From assembly GCA_037953745.1 (NCBI GenBank), contig JBAKBP010004311.1, forward strand, positions 64,501 to 128,500: 64,000 bases of DNA. Direction: 5' to 3'. This DNA comes from Lithodes maja (taxonomy: Eukaryota > Arthropoda > Malacostraca > Decapoda > Lithodidae). Positions 31,340-41,310 of this stretch are shown here, piece after piece (position 1 is the first letter of the stretch; the number at the start of each line of letters is the position of its first letter). The notes under the pieces are model-generated. The model made no database searches. It was not told where the DNA came from and worked only from the letters and a program-made list of their open reading frames with translations. Made by a program: the position numbers and the translations under genes.

Positions 31340-32430
31340 TCCTTGAATATTATCCAATCCTTTACCTTCGCTGACCTATTACCTTGTTTAGGAACATATT
31401 TATTAACTCCTTCTTCATATATTGTTTTAAATACTCCATACTTCTCGTCTACACTATTTCTCTGATGTATTTCACTCCAGTCAACATCTCTAAAGTATTG
31501 TCTCAGTGATTGGTAGTCTCCTTTTGCATAGTCAAACCTAGTTTCCTTGTGCTCCTCCCTCTCCTCCATATTGGAATAACCCAATAGGATTTCTATATCC
31601 ATTACAACGTGATCGCTCTTGCCTAAAGGTGGTAAGTATTTTATATCAGAAATTACATCTGGGTCTCTAGTAAACATTAGGTCCAATCTGGATGCTTCAT
31701 CATTTCCCCTTCTTCTTGTATTTTCCTTTATATTTTGCACCAATAAATTTTCTGTTACCATATCCAGTAACCTATACCCCCACGAGTTCACGTTGCTACC
31801 AGCTTCTCTCTGCTCCCAATCCACCTCTTTACAGTTGAAGTCCCCTACTATAATTAATTCATTATTTCTACGAGTTAATTTTTCAATACAAATAATCATC
31901 TCATCTTTGATAAATTTGTATTCCTCCTCTTCCCAAGCTCCTGTGTAGGGCGGCATGTAGGCCACTACAATATCCGCCTTTTGATTGTCATCATCTATCA
32001 ATTCTACTGCTAATATTTCCGCTTTACTATTATTCAGATCAATCATTCTGGTTTTCAATTTATTATGTGTAAGAATTAGCACCCCTCCCCCCATCTTGTC
32101 TTCTCTATCCCTTCTCCAGATATTATAGTTGTTCCATCCCATTCCCTCCAAACTTATCCCTTTATTTAGTTTAGTTTCACATAGACACAATATTAAGGGC
32201 TCTTCCTGTCTGATGTAATCATTTATTTCTAATTTCTTTGATAGCAGCCCATCCACATTGCTATAGACCATCTTGCACCTGTTGCTTTTACCATTATGAT
32301 TGATATTCCCTGTCTTTATCCTACCATTTCCCCTTCCTGTTGCACCTCTCCCTCCAATCCTTCTTCCTGTACCACCACTTCTTTTCTCCCCCCCTCCGCC
32401 CCTATCCTCTCCCCCTTCTTCAGGTACCAC
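31340..32430 (-). pseudogene. LINE-C endonuclease domain (3'-truncated copy)
   Basis: Minus-strand frame of 369 residues. A Gly/Arg-rich leader is followed by the APE-type endonuclease: YSNVDGLLSKK, LCLCETKLNKG (catalytic Glu), GGGVLILTHNK, IVVAYMPP, IIVGDFNCKEVDWE (Asp/Asn), SRLDLMFTRD and GKSDHVVMDI (Asp-His). The endonuclease is intact. The frame ends right after VKDWI, where the related copy at 59064-61850 runs into RT, so the RT and 3' end are missing. Loss of the 3' end is unusual for a LINE insertion and points to later deletion or rearrangement near 31340. Same family as 59064-61850, which shares 'VAYMPP', 'GDFNC' and 'GKSDH' blocks. Confidence 0.85.
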
Positions 32431-33010
32431 TTCCTTACTTTCCCATCCATGTTTCTGTAGAAAAAAAAACCCTTCTCCACTTCTGATCTATTATCGTTCT
32501 TTTCTTTGACTTCTCTATTTATTTCTCTAAATTTTTCCCTCTCTTCCGCATTTAGATCTTTCCTTAGTTTAACATTTCTGTATTCCCCCTCCTGACTTAT
32601 GTGTGTTCCTGTTTCCCCATGCTCCTTCCCTGGTTCTTCTTGGACATTCTCTCCACTTACACCTTCGACGTGCTGATTCTGGTGTGTGTTCTTCTCGTGC
32701 TGGTCGGCTGCTTTGCTTTCGACCTTGGTTGTCGCTCCCCTTGCTTGGTGAGCCACATGTCCTGCTTGCGCCACTCGCTCTTTGTGTCCTCTACGGCCTA
32801 CCTTCCTGCTCTGTGTGGCCCGTGTCTGGCCCTGGTGGTTGTGCTGCTCCATGGCCCTGGTTCCTCGGCGGCGGCTGTGGCCTCTGCTTCCCTTCCGTCG
32901 GTGTGGCCGACGGGCCACATTGGGCCTGTGGGCCGCCGTTCCCCGGCCTTTGTTGCCGCCCGGTTCCGCGTCACCCTGGGTATCCCTGCCCGACTGACGG
33001 CCATTCAACA
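32431..33010 (-). pseudogene. LINE-C upstream coding region (ORF1-like, basic)
   Basis: The minus strand is open from 33110 to 32316. The segment nearest the endonuclease reads LRKDLNAEEREKFREINREV and then FFFYRNMDGKVRKWYLKKGE. Further upstream it is Arg/Gly/His/Gln-rich. It precedes and overlaps the endonuclease frame by about 115 bp in another frame, so it may be ORF1 or the 5' part of ORF2. The first part above 33010 belongs to a SINE. The composition is A-poor on the plus strand, so openness alone is weak evidence. Confidence 0.45.
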
Positions 33011-33014
33011 CAGC

Positions 33015-33270
33015 CCGTAGCCTCGTCGGTGGAGCTCTCGTCTCACCCACGAGGGGTCGGGGGTTCAATCCCAGACCGGGCGGTGGCGAATTGGGCTTGT
33101 CTCCTTTCATGTGTTAGCCTCAGTTCACCTAGCTGTAAATAGGTACCTGGGATACGTGGACGACGTTGTGACGTCCCATCTGGGGTTGGCACAAATGGTA
33201 CAAGGCGAGCTGGGTATCATTTGGTTCTCCTACGCTACTGGTCAACCTGAGCCTCCACGCTCTCGCTCGC
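33015..33270 (+). mobile_element. tRNA-derived SINE, copy 2
   Basis: The tRNA-like head (33015-33083) has an A box (TAGCCTCGTCGGTGG) and a B box (GGGTTCAATCC at 33061-33071). It is followed by the same body as copy 1: CAGTTCACCTAGCTGTAAAT, TGACGTCCCATCTGGGGTTG and GGTCAACCTGAGCC. The head differs from copy 1 while the body is shared. It lies between the LINE-C fragment and DIRS #1. Confidence 0.85.
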
Positions 33271-33299
33271 CTCGCTACTGCCCCTCGTCGTCCTCCTGA

Positions 33300-35300
33300 T
33301 CGCCTTGCCGTCGCCCGCCCTCGTCTTGGTTCTCACCCTGAGGCCGGGGTTGGCGGCTCTGCTCCTGTGCGCCCTCCCCTGGCCTCTACGGATAGGGGCT
33401 CTCCTCCCTTCCGCCCGCTTTCCTAGCCCAGACGACTTCCTCTTACGTTGTCCTCTCCGCGTGCGGTTGTTCGTGCTGTCGCTGGCCCTCTGCTCCCTCC
33501 TACATTGTCCAGGAGGGTCCGCCTGGGTGTCGTTGCTTCTCCTACTTCACCTGCTTCAGTGCCTCTTCTTCCTTCACGGTCTCGTCCCACGGTGGTGGTC
33601 CCTCCCTCCTCCGCCTCGGTGTCGGGCCGCCCTGTTCTCTCCGCCCCTGGGGTCCTTGCTCTGTTTCCCCCCGCAGCTCCTTCTGGCCTCCTTTCACCCG
33701 GCCATCCTTCCCCCTCCCGTCGTCCTGCTCCTCCTCCTTCTTCTCTTCCTGCCCTTCACTTCCCGTCTCGCCTGGGGGGTACCCCTCCTCTTGCCTCGGT
33801 GAGGTTTCGGGGTCCCCCTTTCTCGGGAGCTGTCGTGTCGCTGGAAGAGGGGGATGGTGCTGTTTCCCCCTCGGCCGTTCGTGATCGGGGTCGGGTCCCT
33901 CTACGGCGCCACGGCCGTCGTCGCTCGCCTTCCTTGGGCCGCGACGCTGCTGGTTCGTGTCGTGGGTCTCGCTCCCGCTCACGCTTGTCCCTGCGGGCCG
34001 TCCATTCTGGGTGGGGGGGGGTCGCCTCTCTCGGTTCGATTGTTGGCTATGCAGGGCTGGGTTGTGTCACGCTTCGACGGGTGCTTGGCGTCGTTGGACG
34101 CCTCCCTCTTCTCGCGCTTCTTGGCGGTGACTCACCCTCAGCGCCTCGCCCTTCCTACCCCTGCTACGGTCCCGCTCCCTTCTGCAGGCCTCCGCTCTGG
34201 TCAGACTTCAGCCGCACTGACATCCTTCCGGCTGTTCAGTCCCTGGCTGTGTTGACGGGTCTGTCCTCCTATGGGTCGGGTTTGTGCGACGCCGGTCCGC
34301 CTGGCTTCGCCGTCTTGCTCGGTCGCCCTCTCCCCTTGGTGGCCTGGTTTGCTGGGGCCTTCGCCTTCACACCGTTCCATCGACGGCTCTCCTTCGGTCC
34401 CTCCCCTGGAGTCGTCACTGCTTTTGCCTCCTCTTGTGTCTGTCGGCGGGTTGGCCGGCGCGTTCTGGTCCTGGCTGGGCGCGCCCATTCTTGAACTTTG
34501 TTCTATTGCTACCCCGTTCTTCTCTCACCCGGATCAGGCCTCTGTCGCCACGGTTTTTCCCTTGCGACAGTGGGTGACGGACTTCTTGTCTTGTCTTTCG
34601 GTTCCCTCCAGCCGTCTGTCCCCGCCTGCGGCTTTTCGGGGCGTCTGCGCCAGGCGCTCTTCGCGAGGGTTTGGACCGCGTTCTGCGGGTCCACCTTCGG
34701 CTCGCGGTGTCTTTGGTTCCCGAGCTGAAGGCGGTTTTGTGCGCGGCAACTCAGCGCCGCCCGCCAGTGCGGTCCTCGTTCTGCCGGCCGGCCCCCTTGG
34801 ATATTCGTCGGGGTTTGTTGTACTCTGAGCTCTATACGTCGGGGTTGTTTCAGCTGGTTGCTTGGGTATGCTCGCTTCTCTGTCGGCGGCCCCTGCTTCC
34901 GACACGCGACGACGCGCTGTGTCGTTGCGGTCCCTGCTTCCGTCACGCACCGTCGTGCTGTGTCGCACGCGGGGTCTTCTCAGTCCCGTCCTTCTGCCGG
35001 TCCTCTTCGGGGTGCTGCTGCAAGTGCTGCCGCCTTGCGCGGACGCGGGACTGGGACGTTGCAGGCCAGTGCGTCGATTCCGCCTCGCCCTTCTGTTCTT
35101 GCCCCCTTTCATCCCCGCTGTGTCGGGGCTGGCCGGCCTTCCACTTCCGGCCGCCCTTCGCCGTGGTCTGCCCCGCGCCGGCCTGGGGTTGGGGTAGCCC
35201 GCCCTTTTCGCCGGGGTTGGGGGAGGGGGGGGGGTAGAGGTCGACGTGGCGCTCGTGCCCGCACGGCCCATACCGAGGGTACCTCCGCGTCAACACAATG
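33300..35300 (+). other. DIRS #1 gag-like region, reading frame undecided
   Basis: By position this should encode gag. The longest plausible forward frame is 33448-34494 (348 residues, rich in Pro, Ser, Arg, Leu). In this A-poor DNA length means little, and I see no zinc knuckle or other motif that decides the frame. Overlapping frames continue to 34828 and beyond. Confidence 0.35.
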
Positions 35301-35323
35301 TGTAGTTCTCTGGGTCGGCCTCC

Positions 35324-36060
35324 TTGTTCTCCTTCTCGCCTGGCCGACCGGGTCGCTCCCCTCCTCTCGGGTGCTCCCTCGGGTTGTTTTTGCCCTTGCG
35401 CCCCTCGGTTGCCGCGAGGGACGTTGGGGGCGGCGGGTTGCGCGATGGGGTCTCCCCTGGTGGTGGACGTCTCGACCCCCTTTCCGCTCTTGTCACCGAC
35501 GCCGGTCCATCTCTTCGGAGGTGGCCCACGTGCTCACTTTCATGCCCGAGCTGGGTAGTGTCGAGGGAGTTGACCGCCGGTCGCCCGGTTTTCCTCTCCC
35601 GTGTCTTTCTGGTCCCGTCGACGAACTGCGTCGCGATGCGGCCGTTGGTGGTTCTGTCGGCCCTCAACGGGCGTGTCGTGCACACACGGTTTCGGATGCT
35701 GCCGGTACCCCTGGTACGCCTGGCCCTGTGCCCTCTGTCGTGGGTTGTGTCGCTGGCCCTCCAGGATGCGTCTTGGCTCGTTCCTCTCCATCCTCTCTTC
35801 CAGCGATTCTTGGCCGTTCGGCCTTCCGATCGTGTGTTCCTGTTCGCCGGCCTTCCCTTCGGTCTCCACATCGCGCCGCGGATCTTCTCCGCACATGTGG
35901 GGCAGGCTCTGGGTCCTCTCCTCAGGAGCGGGCTCCAGCTCCTGTTTTCCTTGGCCGCCTGGTTGGTAGTTTCCGAAGCCCTCGGCCTGTGCGTTGGCGA
36001 CGCCCTCACAGTCGTTCGCACCGTCGCACGGTTAGGGTTCCCCTTTTGGTGTTCCCGATT
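35324..36060 (+). pseudogene. DIRS #1 reverse transcriptase, catalytic residues lost
   Basis: The frame shows FRMLPVPLVRLALCPLSWVV, then SLALQDASWLVPLHPLFQRF (motif A position), VFLFAGLPFGLHIAPRIFSA (the LPFGL..AP block typical of DIRS/LTR RTs), and QLLFSLAAWLVVSEAL (motif C position). In active RTs of this type motif A has an Asp before 'LxDAY' and motif C reads (Y/F)LDD. Here the motif A Asp codon is GCC (35756-35758) and the two motif C Asp codons are GCC GCC (35954-35959). DIRS #2 in this window keeps WYLDD. The enzyme should therefore be dead. The order of blocks supports the family; the frame shifts near 36060. Confidence 0.8.
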
Positions 36061-36065
36061 CACGC

Positions 36066-36440
36066 TTGACCCCGTCGCGTGTCGTGCCATGGGTCGGTCT
36101 CGCATGGGTTTTGTCCGGCGCTACGGTGACCCGGGGTCTGCCGACCGCGGTGCACCTTCGGTGGAAGGTCTTCGCCGTGTTGCACTCGGTCTCCCTCCTG
36201 GGGTGGCTCTGGGACTCGTTCGTGGGTTCGCTGCTTTGGGCCGCTCTGCCCCTTTCCTTAGGGAGCCTCTGGCTACTCCGCCTCCTCCTCATGGGCCCCG
36301 TGGTGTTTCCGTTGCCCCTCTGGATCGGCTCCTGCCGCTCCTGCGTCCCGTTCGCTGACGCTTCGGTCTCTGGGTTGCTCCGGGCTCGCTCTCTGCGGCT
36401 GTGCCCTGGTCCGCCCCCCCGCCGACGGTCTGGGTAGCCA
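36066..36440 (+). pseudogene. DIRS #1 RT thumb/connection segment in a second frame
   Basis: In the frame of the following RNase H, this reads WKVFAVLHSVSLLGWLWDSF, VGSLLWAALPLSLGSLWLLR and LLLMGPVVF. It corresponds in position and pattern to the segment of DIRS #2 containing ESLVGFLNW. It lies one frame away from the RT core, so at least one indel near 36060 separates them. A second shift is likely near 36330-36450. Confidence 0.6.
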
Positions 36441-36458
36441 CAGATCCGTCGAGCGAGG

Positions 36459-37250
36459 TTGGGTGGGGTTCCCGATCGAACCTGGGACGTCCACTTCCTG
36501 GCAGATGGGTGGGTCTCCCTCCACTTACCCGTCTATGCCCTCGGACTGTTGGTTCCTCTGTTCTTCCTGCGGGACCACGCGCTGGCCCTTCGGGGTCAGT
36601 CGGTGGCCTTCGGGTTAGACACTCAGACAGGCTGTCCCCTGTTTTCCTTCTGCGGGGGTTCATCCAGGTCGTTGACTCTATTGGGGGTCTCGGTGGAGTT
36701 GTTCTTCCTCGCGGCCCGACACCCCTTCTCCTTGCATGCCTCCTCCCTGCCCGGGCCTGCCACCCTGTGGGCGGCCGCCCTGTCGTGGGGGCAGGGCGTT
36801 CTTGTTGAATGGGCGTTGCAACGGACTGTGTTCGCCGACCTCGCGGCTTCCTGGGGTGTTCCGGAGGTCGCCTTGTTCGCATCGGGGGTGCCGCGCCAGT
36901 TGCCTTTGGACCTCTCCCTCCGGCCTCGCGCTCCGGGGGGGGGTCCGGCCGCTTTCATGGTGGCCTGGTACAGGTGGCGGTCGATATACATCTTTCCGCC
37001 CCCAGACGCGCTGTTGCTGTGCCCAGTCCTCGCGAGGCTGCGGCTGTATCACGGCTGCGTCTGGCTCCTCGCGCCTCCGTGGCCGGCGCGGGCTTGGTCC
37101 GCCCGGTTGCCGCGGTGGTGCCCGAGTCCGGTCCCTCTCCCTGTCTCCGGCTTCCACTTGGGCTCGGTTGGGGACCTGCGGGCCTCGTTGGCCTTCGCGT
37201 CGTGCTTGTTCATGTGGCACGATGGCTCCCGGTCCCCGGCCGGGCCCTGA
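36459..37250 (+). pseudogene. DIRS #1 RNase H and connector, key Asp lost
   Basis: The frame reads LADGWVSLHLPVYALGLLVP, LFFLRDHALALRGQSVAFGL, TLLGVSVELFFLAARHPFSL, HASSLPGPATLWAAALSWGQ and WALQRTVFADLAASWGVPEV. It is colinear with DIRS #2 (ELLVPLYFLQ, LREQSVAFKL, HASYLPGVANVWADALSRRQ). The Asp of the RNase H 'ADALSR' motif is Ala here (GCC, 36774-36776), and Asn, Tyr and His in the same block became Thr, Ser and Pro. The upstream WVATDPSS, with the first catalytic Asp, is still visible near 36435 in a neighbouring frame. The fold family is clear; the enzyme should be inactive. Confidence 0.75.
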
Positions 37251-38230
37251 CTGACTTCCTGCAGCGTTCCTGGCCGTCTTCTCCTTGGGGGCCTTACGGG
37301 TCCCGCTGGGGGTCTTTTCCTAGGTGGCTACAGGCCACTCGCCTGCCAGTTGGCTCTCCTTCCCTCGTCCTACGCTCCTTGTTTCACCTCTTCCGTACAC
37401 GTCGCTTTCGAGTCGACGCTATACGTACCCCCTTGTCTGCCGTCCGGGGGATCTTTGGGTCCGTCGCTGGGCTGGTCGTTCTGCCACAGGCGCTGGATTC
37501 CTTCCTGCCGGCTGCCTTCCGGGATCGACCTCCTCCGCGCCTGGTCCCTCCGCAGTGGGATCTGGGGCGGGCTCTGGTCCTTCTGGCTTCACCCACGTCT
37601 ACAAGGGCCGCTACGCCGGTTCTGTTGCTCGGGCGTCCGCTCTTCCTTGTCGCTCTGGCCGCTGGGGTTCGGGTGTCTGCCCTAGCGGCATTGTCATGGC
37701 CCCGGGACTGCGTGCGATTCTCCCCGTCCTTGCATGGCGTCTTGTTCGCCTCCTCCCCTCCTTTTGTTACCTCGCTTGGGAGGGCGGCCCCCGCTTTCCG
37801 GCCTTTCGCCGTCCAGGCTTTCCGGCTTGGGCATCCTCGCCGTGTGTTGTGCCCGGTGTCGGCCTTGCGCTCCTCTGTTGCGTCTGTGGCGCCGCCTTCG
37901 GGTCCTGCTGTGTGGGTGTCTCCTCGGACAGGTGGGAGGCTCTCGCAGGTGCGGATGGGCCGCCGCGTTTGTCGGACCGTTCGTGCCCGTCGCCCTGTTT
38001 GTAGGGGTTCTGCGCACGATGTCAGATCCTTTGCTGCCTCCTGCCACGTCGATCCTTCCCTGCCTTCGCCTCAGCGGTTTTGTGGGTCTTCTCTCAATTC
38101 CTTCATCTCCTCCTACCTCTCCGTGTCCAGTGTTCGACCCCCTCGGCTGGTGATTGCTCTCGGGGGTCGTGTTTCCTGGTGCTCTGGCGAAGATCCCTGG
38201 TCTTCCCCCCTTGTCCCTCGTTCTTTTCCT
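37240..38230 (+). pseudogene. DIRS #1 tyrosine recombinase, degraded
   Basis: In the RT frame (open 36809-38455) this region reads PPQWDLGRALVLLAS, LAAGVRVSALAAL (first Arg box), SAHDVRSFAASCHV (H-x-x-R box, His codon about 38013) and FISSYLSVSS (candidate Tyr codon 38114-38116). The corresponding blocks of DIRS #3 are ALATGNRVSELAAM, RAHDLRKWADSL and FLTRYLSV. So the Arg, His/Arg and Tyr are kept, whereas the Glu of 'VSEL' became Ala. The first part of the frame, before about 37240, overlaps RNase H and is not clearly coding. In DIRS elements this enzyme integrates the circular cDNA without a target duplication. Confidence 0.7.
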
Positions 38231-38619
38231 TTGTTTTATATGACAAAGGGGGGGGGGGGGGGTGTACGGGTTTGCAACACTGGATTGCAAGTTTGGGATT
38301 ATGTATTGTTCCAGTACATAAGTGTTTTTGCCACATTGAAAATTGTGTTTTGTTCTTGTGTTCAGTGTTTTTGTTGGTTTTTGAAGAAAAGGGATTTTGG
38401 GTACAGTACCTTTTTGGTTTCAGACAAGTCTATGTTTTTGCATTACTATGAATGATGGGCATGTGTTAAAACTGTTCTTTTTAGCTACTCCTCAGTTTTT
38501 CACTCTTTTATTAGACTCTCTTGTTTAAATTGTGTCTTTGTCATTCATACTTTTGTTTTATGCATTGGTTTTTTTGGTAGGTTGGGCTTGGATGTCCTCC
38601 TCCTATTTGTTATGCAGCC

Positions 38620-39142
38620 TTGACGTTGGATTTGCCAAGACTACTAACAAATTGGGAGGTTTGACGTACCTCCCAACCTACCAAATAGGAAAACCTACTA
38701 TTTGGTAGTAGTCTTGGAAAATCCAACGTACATAATACCCTCCCTCACGCCGGACCCCTGCCCATCCGCGTTCTTCTGCTGACGTGAGATGTGATAACAA
38801 GAGAGGGTCGCTCATGCGCACGTTCGACAGGGATCTGCACATGACGGAACACGGGATGGGCCTTAAGCGGTAACTAAGGTAAACCCCTTTTTCTTCTCTT
38901 CTATGCTTTTTTCACCTTCGGTGGTAGTTTTGGTTAATGTACAACGTCTCCTAGAGCAAGATAAGGAGTAGACTCTAGACGTTTTCTTTTTAACCGCGGT
39001 TGGAATGACGACATAGCAGTCAAAATAGACAAGTCGTCATTGCAATTAGGTTAATAGCCTTGACGTTGGATTTTCCAAGACTACTACCAAATAGTAGGTT
39101 TTCCTATTTGGTAGGTTGGGAGGTACGTCAAACCTCCCAATC
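38620..39142. repeat. DIRS #1 terminal/internal complementary repeats
   Basis: About 78 bp at 38652-38730 (TGGGAGGTTTGACGTACCTC through GGAAAATCCAACGTA) are the reverse complement of 39062-39140. The start of the left arm (GCCTTGACGTTGGATTTGCC, 38617-38640) also repeats the start of the right arm directly. Inverted terminal repeats together with an internal complementary region are the hallmark of DIRS elements and fit this pattern. The element's left terminal repeat is not present in the window. Confidence 0.65.
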
Positions 39143-39143
39143 T

Positions 39144-40215
39144 CCGACCCGTGGTAATAATGTGCTTGACCTTGTACTCGCAACAAAAGAAGAATTAATA
39201 GAGAATTTGAATGTTGGTGATGAATTCAGTAACAGCGACCATCGTACGATAACTTTCACTTTAAAGTTTACTAGTAACAAATCAAATAGCAGCATTGAGA
39301 AAGTCCCTAATTTCAAGAAAGCAAATTTTCATAAACTTAAATCAAAACTTAAAGAAACTGACTGGAGCTTTCTGACTAACAATAACGACATAAATACATC
39401 TTGGGAGTGTTTCACAACCACTTACCATAAGGCAGTGCAAGACTGCATACCATCGAAAATACGGCGTCCAGGCCAAAATGATAAGCCCAAATGGTGGAAT
39501 ACAGATATTTCAGACTGTCTGCTTGCTAAAAAATTTGCTAACGATAGATTAAAATCCTCACAAAATGACGAAGAACGGGTGAAATATGTAGAGCTACGAC
39601 GCAAAGCCAAAAAGTTAATTAAGCAAAGTAAAAAGACCCTGGAGTTACATGTTGCGAATCAAAGTAAAACAAACCCGAAAGAATTCTATAGTTATATCAG
39701 AAAGAAAAAAGTAGTTACTTCAACTGTTGGACCGTTAGTCGATGAAAATGGAGAATACACCAAAGACGAAGTACAAATGAGTAATGCCCTCAATACCTTC
39801 TTTGCATCAGTTTTTACAACCGAAGACCTCAGTGATATCCCTACACCATCGCCGATTCAGATTGATAATTCAGATGTTCTAAGCAATATCACCGTTACAG
39901 AGAGAGAAGTATTGAATTGTTTAGATAAACTCAAGGTAAATAAAACGCCTGGACCTGATACAATCTCACCTAGAGTTCTAAAGGAAGCTAAGGATGAGCT
40001 CTCCAAACCACTGACATTGCTATTCAATGAATCCTTGCAGTCTGGGACTATGCCTGATCAGTGGAAGCTAGCCAACGTAACACCGATATTCAAAAAAGGC
40101 AGCAAATCCCTACCCAGTAACTATCGTCCAATTAGCTTAACCTCAATTGTATGTAAAATGCTAGAAACGGTCATAAGAGACAGACTCGTAAATCACTTAG
40201 AGGCAAATAACTTAC
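39144..40215 (+). pseudogene. LINE fragment: endonuclease C-terminus to RT N-terminus
   Basis: The open frame reads SPTRGNNVLDLVLATKEELI, FSNSDHRTITFTL (endonuclease SDH box), SKTNPKEFYSYIRKKK, KVNKTPGPDTISPRVLKEA, PDQWKLANVTPIFKKGS and NYRPISLTSIVCKMLETVI (RT N-terminal motifs). It is a CR1/L2-like ORF2, distinct from LINE-C. The frame is intact but both ends are cut: the left at the DIRS #1 repeat and the right exactly at the TTAA of the piggyBac element (40216). The rest of RT is not found beyond the piggyBac element, where DIRS #2 begins, so a rearrangement or deletion is implied. Confidence 0.85.
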
Positions 40216-40619
40216 TTAACCCTCCAACCCCGGCTAGGGAATATCGTAACTGTACTCTGTGACCGGGGGTTTTCAGGAATTTTGGTCCATGTTGATTCAC
40301 ATGTTACTCCTGAAATACATTACACAAAGTTATAAAAAAAACAGAAAAATGTTGCACAAACCTTCATGTGTAGAATGCCGTTGAGTAGAGGTCTCTAGCC
40401 CAAGTGATTGCATAATGGTGAGCGCGGGAAGTGGAGTGATTTTTATGCGTGAAAATCATCCCGCGTTCGGATGCGTCGCCTTGGCCCAGGCCCCGGCTTG
40501 GCTTAGCCACTTAGCCACTCGTCGCGCCAAACTTTTTACCTCCCGGAGGCGATTTTATGTATTGATAGTCATGTTATTATAGTTATTTGGAGTCCAATTA
40601 TATAAAATATGTGTATTAG

Positions 40620-41140
40620 GCTATCATTGTCACTAATATTTCCCATTTTCACTCGATACCGTAGTTTTTATGAGTAATTGAGGTAGGTTATTGTTATATT
40701 AGGCACTGATTATTCGTTATCACAGGTGTTTATTATACTTTGGCCATCTAATATTAGTTCGTGTGTCACTTTCACTTTGGTAAATATGCTTGAGAGAGTG
40801 TCACTGTCACTGATAATGCTCATTTTCACTTGATACGGTACATTTTATTAGTAATTGAGGTAGGTTATTGTTATATTAGGCACTGATTATTCGTTATCAC
40901 AGGTGTTTATTATACTTTGGCCATCTAATATTAGTTCGTGTGTCACTTTCACTTTGGTAAATATGCTTGAGAGAGTGTCACTGTCACTGATAATGCTCAT
41001 TTTCACTTGATACGGTACATTTTATTAGTAATTGAGGTAGGTTATTGTTATATTAGGCACTGATTATTCGTTATCACAGGTGTTTATTATACTTTGGCCA
41101 TCTAATATTATGTCATGTGTCACTTTCACTTAGTTATATG
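40620..41140 (+). repeat. 177-bp tandem repeat inside the piggyBac element
   Basis: ATTGAGGTAGGTTATTGTTA recurs at about 40677, 40854 and 41031, exactly 177 bp apart. Nearly three copies; the first is more diverged. It lies downstream of the transposase stop. Confidence 0.9.
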
Positions 41141-41310
41141 CTTTGTAAACGTTTTATATACAATTTATTGTGTCTTTTTTCACTTATTTATATATGTTTT
41201 CATAATACATGACTTTGTTATCACAATACACCTGTACATTGTTTTATTTCCACTTGTTGCCTATATACATACATATTGTCAGTCTTTGGTACTTTCACTA
41301 TGATTATTAG

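Larger units (their letters stand above)
33290..39142 (+). mobile_element. DIRS #1: DIRS-type retroelement with an adenine-poor coding strand, inactivated
   Basis: The order is that of DIRS-like (tyrosine-recombinase) retroelements: a gag-like region, RT, RNase H and a tyrosine recombinase, followed by inverted repeat structures (38620-39142). The plus strand is very poor in A from about 32600 to 38250; five sampled 60-base lines hold 17 A in 300. Since every stop codon needs an A, all forward frames look open. The minus strand is T-poor and also looks open. True frames were chosen by motifs: RT frame 35324-36060, then another frame from 36066, and the recombinase in the RT frame again. RT and RNase H catalytic acids are lost. 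The left end is not identifiable. Confidence 0.8.

Noticed and set aside
33542..37220. Long minus-strand Arg/Gly/Pro-rich frames opposite DIRS #1
   Set aside because: The minus strand is T-poor, so stops are rare. The RT, RNase H and recombinase motifs are on the plus strand, and the minus frames show no domain.
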